A model generated the notes under the pieces. The model saw only the letters and a program-made list of their open reading frames with translations, searched no databases and was not told the DNA's origin. A DNA stretch of 61,241 nt from Cloacibacillus sp. (lineage in GTDB: Bacteria; Synergistota; Synergistia; Synergistales; Synergistaceae): NCBI RefSeq assembly GCF_020860125.1, contig NZ_JAJBUX010000118.1, positions 1-61,241 of the forward strand. Direction: 5' to 3'. Positions 43,129 through 50,767 of the stretch are shown here, piece after piece (the first letter of the stretch is position 1; each line of letters opens with the position of its first letter). The translations under genes and the position numbers were made by a program.

Positions 43129-43170
43129 AAAAAAAGAGGGAGGTGATGTTCACCCTCCCTCTTCTCTTTC
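43129..43170. terminator. Terminator after the DUF6273 surface gene
   Basis: GAGGGAGG and CCTCCCTC form the stem around 43136-43162, with an A-run on the left and CTTCTCTTTC on the right. Read on the - strand it ends in seven Ts, so it works best for - strand transcripts but may serve both. Confidence 0.8.
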
Positions 43171-43188
43171 CAATATGTATTAGGAGAA

Positions 43189-43218
43189 ATATTACCTCAT
43201 CGCCTCTTCAACGGCGAC
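43189..43218 (-). repeat. 30-bp copy of the 3' end of the GGGtGRT gene
   Basis: Thirty bases here are identical to 43834-43863, the last codons and stop of the GGGtGRT protein gene. On the - strand they read VAVEEAMR-stop, and the preceding codons here read LTRGNMT, which is not in the functional gene. It is either the tail of a deleted paralogue or a duplicated end left by an insertion of the 645 bases in between. Confidence 0.65.
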
Positions 43219-43342
43219 CGTCATATTGCCGCGTGTCAACTTGAGATTGACAATAATCTACGCGTAGCGTAGACTATTAGTAGCTCATCTACTAGCGTAG
43301 AAGGAGTTTCTGGGGGCGTATTGATAATGCGCTCCCTGCTTT

Positions 43343-43579
43343 TTATTGGCGAGAATATCTCTCATATCTTTGGCGCAATTTGCGTAGGGAATGTTCATAG
43401 TCGATATAATAACCGGTAATTAATAAACAATATTCTTCCCGTTCCTCGGCTACGACGACGTACTTTTCTTCTTCAAGCATTATATGGATACGGTATGTTG
43501 ATTTCCATGGTTCTTTCCAGAGCTTTATCCCGCTGCAGTCAGGCAGACATTCATTTTTCCGGCAATTATGGTTTTCCAT
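43343..43579 (-). CDS. Hypothetical protein, 78 residues
   Basis: A short soluble protein starting MENHNCRKNECLPDC and ending in a basic, Tyr- and Arg-rich helix (HSLRKLRQRYERY). The ribosome site is weak (AGGG about eight bases ahead). The centre (TYRIHIMLEEEKYVVVAEE) is plausible beta-strand sequence. It lies inside the segment between the two copies of the GGGtGRT gene end, so it may have arrived with that segment. I do not recognise a family. Confidence 0.5.
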   Translation of the reverse strand: MENHNCRKNECLPDCSGIKLWKEPWKSTYRIHIMLEEEKYVVVAEEREEYCLLITGYYIDYEHSLRKLRQRYERYSRQ

Positions 43580-43790
43580 AAAAGCCCTGACCCAACTGAT
43601 TCTTTCGCTGCGTCTCAGGTCAGGTTCTCTTTCCGTACTGTCCGTAGAGTAATTTTTACAAGTTACATGGTAGAAGGCTTCTTATGAAATTCTTTTGATG
43701 CGCTGAATCTTTGACGTTGGTAATCTGTAGCGTTATCTAAAAATCTTATAAACCAAGGCGAAACATGAAATACAGCGGAGCATAAATAAG

Positions 43791-43818
43791 AGGGGCGGAG
43801 ATGTCTGCATCCGCCCCT
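43791..43818 (-). terminator. Terminator after the GGGtGRT gene
   Basis: On the - strand AGGGGCGGA pairs with TCCGCCCCT and continues CTTATTT. It starts 19 bases past the gene's stop codon. Confidence 0.75.
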
Positions 43819-43836
43819 TTGGAATCATACGTTATA

Positions 43837-44835
43837 TTACCTCATCGCCTCTTCAACGGCGACGGCTACGGCGACGGAGGCGCCGACCATCGGGTTGTTG
43901 CCCATGCCGATAAGGCCCATCATATCGACATGCGCGGGGACGGAGGAGCTGCCCGCAAACTGCGCGTCGCTGTGCATGCGGCCCATGGTGTCGGTCATGC
44001 CGTAGCTCGCGGGACCGGCGGCCATGTTGTCGGGGTGCAGCGTGCGTCCCGTGCCGCCGCCGGAGGCGACGGAGAAGTATTTTTTGCCGTTTTCGACGGC
44101 CCATTTTTTGTAGGTGCCGGCCACGGGGTGCTGGAAGCGCGTGGGGTTCGTCGAATTGCCGGTGATGGAGACGTCGACGCCCTCGTGGCGCATGATCGCC
44201 ACGCCCTCGTTGACATCATTCGCGCCGTAGCATTTGACTTTCGCCTTGTCGCCGTCGGAGAAGGGTTTTTCCATCGTCACCTCAAGCTCGCCTGTGTACT
44301 GGTTGTAGAGCGTCTCCACGAAGGTGAAGCCGTTGATGCGCGAGATGATGTAGGCCGCGTCTTTGCCGAGGCCGTTGAGGATGACGCGCAGCGGATCTTT
44401 GCGCACTTTGTTTGCCGTGCGGGCGATGCCGATGGCCCCCTCCGCGGCGGCGAAGGACTCGTGTCCCGCGAGGAAGCAGAAGCATTTTGTATTCTCATGC
44501 AGCAGCATCGCGGCGAGGTTGCCGTGGCCGAGGCCGACTTTGCGCTGGTCGGCGACGGAGCCGGGAACGCAGAAGGCCTGAAGCCCTTCGCCGATCTTTT
44601 CCGCCGCCGCGGCGGCTGTCTTCGTGCCGCTTTTTATGGCGTTCGCCGCGCCGAGGGTGTAGGCCCAGACGGCGTTGTCAAAGGCGATCGGCTGGATGCC
44701 GCGCACGATGGCCGCGACGTCTATTCCCTTTTCCAGGCATAGTTCCCGTGTCTCATCGATGCACTCGAAGCCGATTCCGGCAAGGAATGCATTTATTTTG
44801 TCTATCCTGCGGTCGTAACCTTCAAAGTTTGCCAT
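43837..44835 (-). CDS. GGGtGRT family protein
   Basis: 332 residues containing the family name motif SGGGTGRTLHPDNMAAG near residue 265 and long conserved stretches such as LGHGNLAAMLLHENTKCFCF (about 102-121). Members pair with an IscU/NifU-like scaffold gene in anaerobes, as they do here with 12 bases between. Function is not established; a role in iron-sulfur or selenium/sulfur chemistry is guessed from that pairing. AGGAGGGAACGGC precedes the ATG. Confidence 0.92.
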   Translation of the reverse strand: MANFEGYDRRIDKINAFLAGIGFECIDETRELCLEKGIDVAAIVRGIQPIAFDNAVWAYTLGAANAIKSGTKTAAAAAEKIGEGLQAFCVPGSVADQRKVGLGHGNLAAMLLHENTKCFCFLAGHESFAAAEGAIGIARTANKVRKDPLRVILNGLGKDAAYIISRINGFTFVETLYNQYTGELEVTMEKPFSDGDKAKVKCYGANDVNEGVAIMRHEGVDVSITGNSTNPTRFQHPVAGTYKKWAVENGKKYFSVASGGGTGRTLHPDNMAAGPASYGMTDTMGRMHSDAQFAGSSSVPAHVDMMGLIGMGNNPMVGASVAVAVAVEEAMR

Positions 44836-44847
44836 TGCCGTTCCCTC

Positions 44848-45540
44848 CTACTGCCTGCGCGGATCTATGATCTTATCGGCCTCTGCGTAGCGGCCGTATG
44901 TGGCGGTGTTCTTCTCAAAGGCCTCTTTCGGGTCCATGCCTTTGCGTATCGCCTCCATCATCTTGCCGAGCGAAACGTAGCGGTAGCCGATGATCTCGCC
45001 GTTTTTATCAAGCGCCTGGTCGAGGATGTAGCCCTCCGCCATTTCAAGGTAGCGCGGGCCCTTTTCCAGGGTCCCGTACATCGTGCCGATCTGCGAGCGC
45101 AGCCCTTTGCCGAGGTCCTCAAGCCCCGCGCCCACCGGCAGACCGTTGTCGGAGAAGGCGCTCTGCGTCCTGCCGTAGGCTATCTGGAGGAAGAGTTCGC
45201 GCATCGCGGTGTTGATCGCGTCGCAGACGAGGTCGGTGTTGAGCGCCTCAAGGATCGTCTTTCCGGGAAGGATCTCCGCCGCCATCGCCGCGGAGTGGGT
45301 CATGCCGGAGCAGCCTATCGTCTCGACGAGCGCCTCCTGGATGACGCCGCCCTTGACGTTGAGCGAGAGTTTACAGGCGCCCTGCTGCGGCGCGCACCAG
45401 CCCACGCCGTGCGTAAAGCCTGAGATGTCGCCGATCTGCTTTGATTCGACCCACTTTCCCTCTTCGGGAATAGGCGCGGGACCGTGGTTGGCGCCCTTTG
45501 CCACACATACCATTTCTTCAACTTCGCGAGAGCACTGCAT
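44848..45540 (-). CDS. IscU/NifU-like iron-sulfur scaffold protein (GGGtGRT partner)
   Basis: About 230 residues. An IscU-like segment with conserved Cys is visible (WCAPQQGACKLSLNVKGG and ETIGCSGMTHSAAMAAEIL), followed by a C-terminal extension unique to this paired family. ATG 45540 has AGGAGG about eleven bases ahead; the frame is open to 45603 without a better site. It is the first gene of a two-gene operon with the GGGtGRT protein. Confidence 0.9.
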   Translation of the reverse strand: MQCSREVEEMVCVAKGANHGPAPIPEEGKWVESKQIGDISGFTHGVGWCAPQQGACKLSLNVKGGVIQEALVETIGCSGMTHSAAMAAEILPGKTILEALNTDLVCDAINTAMRELFLQIAYGRTQSAFSDNGLPVGAGLEDLGKGLRSQIGTMYGTLEKGPRYLEMAEGYILDQALDKNGEIIGYRYVSLGKMMEAIRKGMDPKEAFEKNTATYGRYAEADKIIDPRRQ

Positions 45541-45661
45541 GTAATATGTCTCCTCCTTAAGTTTCCACTTTTGGAATAAATCTGTCCGCATATTTTGTCT
45601 CATGCGGCTGTTTTAACTGCTCCGCAGGCGCGGGATTCGCTGTGCTGCTGTTTTGCGGCGA

Positions 45662-47050
45662 TTAGTAGCCCCACTCGAAATCGGGACTTCCCGCCGCCAG
45701 CAGACGCCGCTTCATGTCCTTTGTTATCTCGTCCAGAGCCTCTTCGGTACGTCCCTCGCAGCGCGCGACGAGCACCGGCTGGGTGTTTGAGGGGCGCACG
45801 AGCCCCCAGCCGTCGCGGTATATTATCCGCACGCCGTCAACGGTGATCGTCTCAAGTTTTTCCGCGAGAGCCTCCTCCTTCACACGCTCGACGACGCCGA
45901 ATTTGACGTCGTCGGGGCAGTCGTAGCGCGTCTCGATCGTCGAGGGGTAGATGGGGATGGCCGCCATCAGCTCGGTGAGCGTCTTGTCCGTGTTTGAGAT
46001 GATTCGCGCCAGCCGTCCCGCGGCGTAGAAGGCGTCGTCATAGCCGAAATATTCGTCGGCGAAGAACATGTGGCCGGAGACCTCGCCGGAGAAAAGGGCG
46101 TGTTCTTCGCGCATCTTCGCCTTGACGAGTGAGTGTCCCGCGTTCCACCAAATCGGACGGCCTCCGAGCCTTTCCACCGTCTCCGGCAGCGCCATCGAGC
46201 TCTTTACCTCGCAGATGGCCAGCGCGCCGGGATGCTTCGGCAGTATCTCGCTCCAGTAGAGCGCCATCAGGCGGTCGCCCCAGATGACCTCGCCGTTGTT
46301 GTCCACCACGCCTATGCGGTCGGAGTCGCCGTCAAAGCCGACGCCGAAGTCCGCGCCGCTCTCCTTCACCGCGGCGATCAGCGCCGGGAGGTTCTCGCGC
46401 TTAGTCGGGTCAGGATGGTGGTTGGGGAAGTGTCCGTCTGGCGTGCTGTAGAGCTCCGTCACCTCGCAGCCGATGCGGCGCAGGAACTCCGGCGCATAAA
46501 GGCCGCCGGTGCCGTTGCCGGAGTCGCAGACTATTTTGGGTTTGCGCGGACCGAGGGTTATCTTTGAAACGAGCATGTCGATGTATTCGGCGTTGATGTC
46601 GGCGCTCTTACAGCTGCCCGGCCTCTCCGCCTCAGCCATGTCGTCGGCCTCTATCATTTTGTATATCGACTGGATGTCGTCGCCCCACAGCGTGGCCTTA
46701 TCGTAGGCGACCTTCAGTCCGTTGAACTCCTTCGGGTTGTGGCTGCCGGTCACCATGATGCCGCCGCCGACGTCGAAGCGATAGAGGCTCCAGTAAAAGG
46801 TCGGTGTCGAGACGAGCCCGATGTCGGTGACGTTGACGCCCGCCGCGTTGAGTCCGCGTGCGGCGGCGGCCTTTATGCGCGGGGTGGAAAGCCTCGCGTC
46901 TCCGCCAAGGGTGGCCGCGGTGACGCCGCGGCGCATGAGCCAGGTGCCAAAGGCCCTGCCGATGAGAAATACGTGCTCGTCGGTGAGCTCGGCATCTGCA
47001 ATGCCTCTTATATCATATTCGCGAAAGATGTGCGCGGGGACAAAACTCAT
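45662..47050 (-). CDS. manB: Phosphomannomutase/phosphoglucomutase
   Basis: 462 residues of the alpha-D-phosphohexomutase family. The phosphoserine loop TGSHNPKEFNGLK, the metal-binding FDGDSDRIGVVD, the sugar-binding SGEVSGHMFF and the phosphate-binding RPSNTQPVLVARCEG are all present. It interconverts hexose 1- and 6-phosphates for polysaccharide and LPS precursors. The first 42 codons lie inside the 1,314-bp tandem duplication and are repeated at 48239-48364, but this copy is complete. Confidence 0.95.
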   Translation of the reverse strand: MSFVPAHIFREYDIRGIADAELTDEHVFLIGRAFGTWLMRRGVTAATLGGDARLSTPRIKAAAARGLNAAGVNVTDIGLVSTPTFYWSLYRFDVGGGIMVTGSHNPKEFNGLKVAYDKATLWGDDIQSIYKMIEADDMAEAERPGSCKSADINAEYIDMLVSKITLGPRKPKIVCDSGNGTGGLYAPEFLRRIGCEVTELYSTPDGHFPNHHPDPTKRENLPALIAAVKESGADFGVGFDGDSDRIGVVDNNGEVIWGDRLMALYWSEILPKHPGALAICEVKSSMALPETVERLGGRPIWWNAGHSLVKAKMREEHALFSGEVSGHMFFADEYFGYDDAFYAAGRLARIISNTDKTLTELMAAIPIYPSTIETRYDCPDDVKFGVVERVKEEALAEKLETITVDGVRIIYRDGWGLVRPSNTQPVLVARCEGRTEEALDEITKDMKRRLLAAGSPDFEWGY

Positions 47051-47193
47051 AGTAATACCTCCGTTTCAGCGGTAAAACATTTCAAATAAAGTATATAGCT
47101 TTTGCGCGGCTTTTGCAACAGAGAGGTGCGCGAATATAGTCAGCGGCCCGAGGCGTTCTCAGGCCGCTGGCTCAATAGCTGGTATCCCGTCGG

Positions 47194-47811
47194 TTACTGT
47201 CTGCCGACCACCATGACGCCCGTTATCTTCATAATCGGGCCGAGCATCAGCGCCGCCTCGATGTTTACCTTATTGAAGGAGGCGAGGAAGCGGGTTTTGA
47301 GACCGAGCGCCTCGGCGGCGAGGTAGACGTTCTGTGACATCGCGCCGGTGGCGATGTAATTGTAATTATCGACGTTCATAGTGCCCTTGCTGACGAAGAC
47401 CAGGATGCAGGGGGCGCTCTTGGCATAGTCCTGCGTCACGGCGCGGCTTGTCAGCTCCTTTTCCGTGGTCTGCTGCATCAGGGCGTTCTTCTCCCAGTTG
47501 TAAAGATAGCCGCCGCTCTTGAGCAGCACATATACGGAGACGTAGGGCTCGCGGCCCATCGCCATCGGCACAGTCCAGCCCTTGGGCTCGCGGTTTTTGC
47601 CCGTCGCCGCCCAGAGGATCGTGGAAAGCTCCTTCAGCGAGAGCTCTTCATTGGAGAAAGCCTTCTGCTCGGCCGAGGCCCGGCCGGCGATCGCCTCCAT
47701 AACGGAGGGGCCGCCGGTTTTATCCGGCTCTACCAGAACGATGTTGCCCGCCATCGCGGCGGAGGCGGCGGCAAGCAGGAGCGCCGCGGTGAGCGATAGT
47801 ATCTTTTTCAT
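47194..47811 (-). CDS. Exported nitroreductase-like protein (copy 1)
   Basis: 205 residues with a signal peptide (MKKILSLTAALLLAAASAAMA). The mature part looks like the nitroreductase/SagB-type flavin fold: SLKELSTILWAATGKN, GAMSQNVYLAAEALGLKTR and a C-terminal MKITGVMVVG. Flavin enzymes of this fold are usually cytosolic, so export is notable. ATG 47811 has AAGGAGGAAC just ahead. It lies 28 bases after the chimeric prepilin-peptidase gene. Confidence 0.85.
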   Translation of the reverse strand: MKKILSLTAALLLAAASAAMAGNIVLVEPDKTGGPSVMEAIAGRASAEQKAFSNEELSLKELSTILWAATGKNREPKGWTVPMAMGREPYVSVYVLLKSGGYLYNWEKNALMQQTTEKELTSRAVTQDYAKSAPCILVFVSKGTMNVDNYNYIATGAMSQNVYLAAEALGLKTRFLASFNKVNIEAALMLGPIMKITGVMVVGRQ

Positions 47812-47839
47812 AAGTTGTTCCTCCTTAAATTGTTTTCAC

Positions 47840-48364
47840 CTAAAAAATATTCCATGGCCACTGTGTGATATACCCCAGATATGGCAGTATTTTACTCCCA
47901 AATAGCATAGAGAGGACCATTCCCACGCAGAGAAAAGGCCCCAGCGGCACCGCTGTTTTGCGTGTCACCCTCTTCGCGAGCAGCAGGGGGATCACCACGA
48001 GGCCGCCGCACATAAAGCCGAGATAGAGAGAGAGAAGCGTCAGCTTGAAGCCCATGAAAGCGCCGATGCCTAGCATCAGCACCGCGTCGCCGAGCCCCAT
48101 CCGGCCGCGGCTCGCCACGATTATCGCCCCGATCACCCCGAATCCCGCTAGCGCGCCAAAGAGGCCGTCCAGCAGCCCCGGCCAGCCGTGGGCTGCGCGC
48201 AGCAGCATGCCGCAGACCGCCATCGCCACCGCCCATGAGCCGCGGCGCATGAGCCAGGTGCCAAAGGCCCTGCCGATGAGAAATACGTGCTCGTCGGTGA
48301 GCTCGGCATCTGCAATGCCTCTTATATCATATTCGCGAAAGATGTGCGCGGGGACAAAACTCAT
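47840..48364 (-). pseudogene. In-frame chimera: phosphomannomutase N-terminus fused to prepilin peptidase C-terminus
   Basis: 174 codons. The first 42 residues equal the start of ManB (MSFVPAHIFREYD through LMRRG); the remaining 132 equal the end of the prepilin peptidase from SWAVAMAV on. The tandem duplication made the junction at 48238/48239. The reading frame happens to be kept, and it has the manB promoter and ribosome site, so it could be expressed. It lacks the cysteine motifs and the first catalytic Asp of the peptidase, so it should be inactive. Confidence 0.88.
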
Positions 48365-48507
48365 AGTAATACCTCCGTTTCAGCGGTAAAACATTTCAAA
48401 TAAAGTATATAGCTTTTGCGCGGCTTTTGCAACAGAGAGGTGCGCGAATATAGTCAGCGGCCCGAGGCGTTCTCAGGCCGCTGGCTCAATAGCTGGTATC
48501 CCGTCGG

Positions 48508-49125
48508 TTACTGTCTGCCGACCACCATGACGCCCGTTATCTTCATAATCGGGCCGAGCATCAGCGCCGCCTCGATGTTTACCTTATTGAAGGAGGCGAG
48601 GAAGCGGGTTTTGAGACCGAGCGCCTCGGCGGCGAGGTAGACGTTCTGTGACATCGCGCCGGTGGCGATGTAATTGTAATTATCGACGTTCATAGTGCCC
48701 TTGCTGACGAAGACCAGGATGCAGGGGGCGCTCTTGGCATAGTCCTGCGTCACGGCGCGGCTTGTCAGCTCCTTTTCCGTGGTCTGCTGCATCAGGGCGT
48801 TCTTCTCCCAGTTGTAAAGATAGCCGCCGCTCTTGAGCAGCACATATACGGAGACGTAGGGCTCGCGGCCCATCGCCATCGGCACAGTCCAGCCCTTGGG
48901 CTCGCGGTTTTTGCCCGTCGCCGCCCAGAGGATCGTGGAAAGCTCCTTCAGCGAGAGCTCTTCATTGGAGAAAGCCTTCTGCTCGGCCGAGGCCCGGCCG
49001 GCGATCGCCTCCATAACGGAGGGGCCGCCGGTTTTATCCGGCTCTACCAGAACGATGTTGCCCGCCATCGCGGCGGAGGCGGCGGCAAGCAGGAGCGCCG
49101 CGGTGAGCGATAGTATCTTTTTCAT
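48508..49125 (-). CDS. Exported nitroreductase-like protein (copy 2)
   Basis: Identical in protein sequence to the gene 1,314 bases to the left. This copy keeps the ancestral upstream neighbour, the intact prepilin peptidase, 28 bases away, so it is probably translated from that operon. Signal peptide and flavin-fold motifs are as in copy 1. Confidence 0.85.
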   Translation of the reverse strand: MKKILSLTAALLLAAASAAMAGNIVLVEPDKTGGPSVMEAIAGRASAEQKAFSNEELSLKELSTILWAATGKNREPKGWTVPMAMGREPYVSVYVLLKSGGYLYNWEKNALMQQTTEKELTSRAVTQDYAKSAPCILVFVSKGTMNVDNYNYIATGAMSQNVYLAAEALGLKTRFLASFNKVNIEAALMLGPIMKITGVMVVGRQ

Positions 49126-49153
49126 AAGTTGTTCCTCCTTAAATTGTTTTCAC

Positions 49154-49933
49154 CTAAAAAATATTCCATGGCCACTGTGTGATATACCCCAGATATGGCA
49201 GTATTTTACTCCCAAATAGCATAGAGAGGACCATTCCCACGCAGAGAAAAGGCCCCAGCGGCACCGCTGTTTTGCGTGTCACCCTCTTCGCGAGCAGCAG
49301 GGGGATCACCACGAGGCCGCCGCACATAAAGCCGAGATAGAGAGAGAGAAGCGTCAGCTTGAAGCCCATGAAAGCGCCGATGCCTAGCATCAGCACCGCG
49401 TCGCCGAGCCCCATCCGGCCGCGGCTCGCCACGATTATCGCCCCGATCACCCCGAATCCCGCTAGCGCGCCAAAGAGGCCGTCCAGCAGCCCCGGCCAGC
49501 CGTGGGCTGCGCGCAGCAGCATGCCGCAGACCGCCATCGCCACCGCCCATGAGTCGTAAATGTAACCTGTTTCGAGGTCCGTCAGCGTATTGAAGGCCAG
49601 GAAGGGGAGTGAAGCTCCGGCAAAGGCGAGAGCGGGCGTCAGTCCGAAACGCCAAGTAAAAAGCGCCGCGAGCGCGCCGCATGAGAGTTCCGCCGTAAAG
49701 TGGCGCAGCGGAATCGGCGCGCGGCAGCTGCGGCACCGTCCCTGAAGGACGACGAAAGAGATGACGGGAATCAGATCGCAGGAAGAGAGCACCCGCCCGC
49801 AGCTGTCACAGACCGAACGTTCCCGTCCCCACCATTTTTTCTCCGCCACCGTGCGCATTGCCGCCGCGTTTGCGAAAGAACCGAGGGCCGCGCCAAGACA
49901 GAAGCCCAGAAATATATAAATACCGCCGACCAT
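49154..49933 (-). CDS. pilD: Prepilin peptidase (A24 family)
   Basis: 259 residues, polytopic. The cytoplasmic zinc-type motif has two CxxC pairs (CDSCGRVLSSCD and CRSCRAPI). The two catalytic Asp motifs are TDLETGYIYD and the GxGD-type RMGLGDAVLM. It cleaves and methylates type IV prepilins or type II secretion pseudopilins in the inner membrane. No pilin genes are in the window. It is the first gene of the operon that includes the nitroreductase-like gene. Confidence 0.93.
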   Translation of the reverse strand: MVGGIYIFLGFCLGAALGSFANAAAMRTVAEKKWWGRERSVCDSCGRVLSSCDLIPVISFVVLQGRCRSCRAPIPLRHFTAELSCGALAALFTWRFGLTPALAFAGASLPFLAFNTLTDLETGYIYDSWAVAMAVCGMLLRAAHGWPGLLDGLFGALAGFGVIGAIIVASRGRMGLGDAVLMLGIGAFMGFKLTLLSLYLGFMCGGLVVIPLLLAKRVTRKTAVPLGPFLCVGMVLSMLFGSKILPYLGYITQWPWNIF

Positions 49934-50018
49934 ATAGACACCCCAAGCGTAGAGCGATTAAAATATAGATTATATTTTACACGCAACCGCCGATATTTCA
50001 TAATAAGGAGATGCGAAA

Positions 50019-50213
50019 ATGCCGATCGTTATGGTAAACATCAAAGAGGGGCGCACCGTGGAGCAGAAGCGCGCGATGGTGACGGGTATGACGAAGGTCG
50101 TCAGCGAAACGATGGACGTGCCGCAGAGCGCCGTGCGCATCATCATCAACGAGATGAAAGGGGAAAACTTCGCGATCGCCGGCACGCTGGTCTGTGACGC
50201 TCCCGCGAAATAG
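50019..50213 (+). CDS. 4-oxalocrotonate tautomerase family protein
   Basis: 64 residues, standard for the family. Pro follows the initiator Met (MPIVMVNIKEGRT), giving the catalytic N-terminal proline after Met removal, and Arg residues sit in the expected 11-12 and 40 areas. These hexameric enzymes interconvert enol and keto acids. The true substrate here is unknown. AAGGAG lies about nine bases before the ATG. Confidence 0.9.
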   Translation: MPIVMVNIKEGRTVEQKRAMVTGMTKVVSETMDVPQSAVRIIINEMKGENFAIAGTLVCDAPAK

Positions 50214-50238
50214 GCAATAAAAAGACAGCAAGAAACGG

Positions 50239-50300
50239 ACGCGGCTATCCTCAGAGGCGGTACGGTATTTGTACCGTATCTGAGAATGGCCGCGGCTTTT
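50239..50300 (+). terminator. Long imperfect hairpin after the tautomerase gene
   Basis: An interrupted stem of CGCGGC-AT-CTCAGA with TCTGAG-AT-CCGCG and an inner GGTACGGTA/TACCGTA stem, ending CTTTTG. It probably terminates the tautomerase transcript. The 240 bases beyond it (50301-50540) hold no gene. Confidence 0.65.
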
Positions 50301-50546
50301 GTCGGTTATTTGCGTAAAAATCCTTGCAGGGTCCCTCGGCAGGCCATTCTTGATGTCAATCATCGCCGTCTCGCTGCCACTTAATCTGACAAGATATGGA
50401 ATAGTAGTGCCGAGTAACGAGATGTCGCCGTCATTGGAATAGTAAAGCCCCTAAAAAATAAAAGATTTCGCAGGCAAACTTACTTTAGCTAAGAAAAAAG
50501 ACGCTCGCACGTAATGTAGAATTTTCCTTATTTATTTAAGGGCTTA

Positions 50547-50555
50547 TGCTATAAT
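50547..50555 (+). promoter_or_regulatory. Extended -10 promoter of the crRNA-like RNA
   Basis: TGC-TATAAT at 50547-50555 is a consensus extended -10. The -35 is weak (CTTATT with 17 spacing). Start of transcription is expected near 50562, about 11 bases before the degenerate repeat. Confidence 0.75.
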
Positions 50556-50561
50556 ACTTAC

Positions 50562-50668
50562 ATTCATAAATTGTCGCGTGTAAAAACGTGTTTAGTTGAA
50601 ACTATGTCATAGTAGGGCGTCTACCCGGTAGCAATGGGTAGCGCTTTCTTTGTTATGTTAATGATTAC
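50562..50668 (+). ncRNA. CreR-like Cas-regulating crRNA-like RNA
   Basis: Bases 50573-50602 are a degenerate copy of the array repeat. It begins GTCGCGT, keeps a 5-bp hairpin (CGCGT/ACGTG with one G-U pair) and ends TTAGTTGAAAC, 10 of 11 bases of the type I-C crRNA 5' handle. The next 14 bases (TATGTCATAGTAGG) match the cas3 promoter at 50705-50692 (- strand) except at positions 6 and 12, with TTC as PAM. A CTACCC/GGGTAG hairpin then a T-rich stretch (50621-50656) may terminate it. Alternatively a second degenerate repeat (50638-50668) ends a 35-base spacer. Processing by Cas5c and repression by Cascade are inferred. Confidence 0.88.
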
Positions 50669-50680
50669 TAAGAAAACATA

Positions 50681-50709
50681 TTGCTTATATACCAACTATA
50701 ACATAGAAT
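50681..50709 (+). promoter_or_regulatory. cas operon promoter overlapped by a Cascade target site
   Basis: TTGCTT at 50681-50686, a 17-base spacer and TAGAAT at 50704-50709 form the promoter for cas3, 58 bases before its ATG. The partial protospacer for the crRNA-like RNA occupies 50692-50705 on the opposite strand, and its TTC PAM (50706-50708) lies inside the -10 box. Cascade bound here would block RNA polymerase. Confidence 0.8.
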
Positions 50710-50767
50710 AAAAATATAAAAAATAGCTATTGCAAATACAAAATATTAGTTTTGGAGGGTATTTGTT

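Larger units (their letters stand above)
46925..49552. repeat. 1,314-bp tandem duplication
   Basis: Bases 46925-48238 are repeated at 48239-49552. Both copies contain the 5' 126 bases of manB, the manB promoter region, a whole nitroreductase-like gene (identical protein in both) and the 3' part of a prepilin peptidase gene. At the breakpoints only 1-2 bases are shared, so this is an illegitimate duplication. Identity across the unit indicates it is recent or an assembly artefact. Confidence 0.93.
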
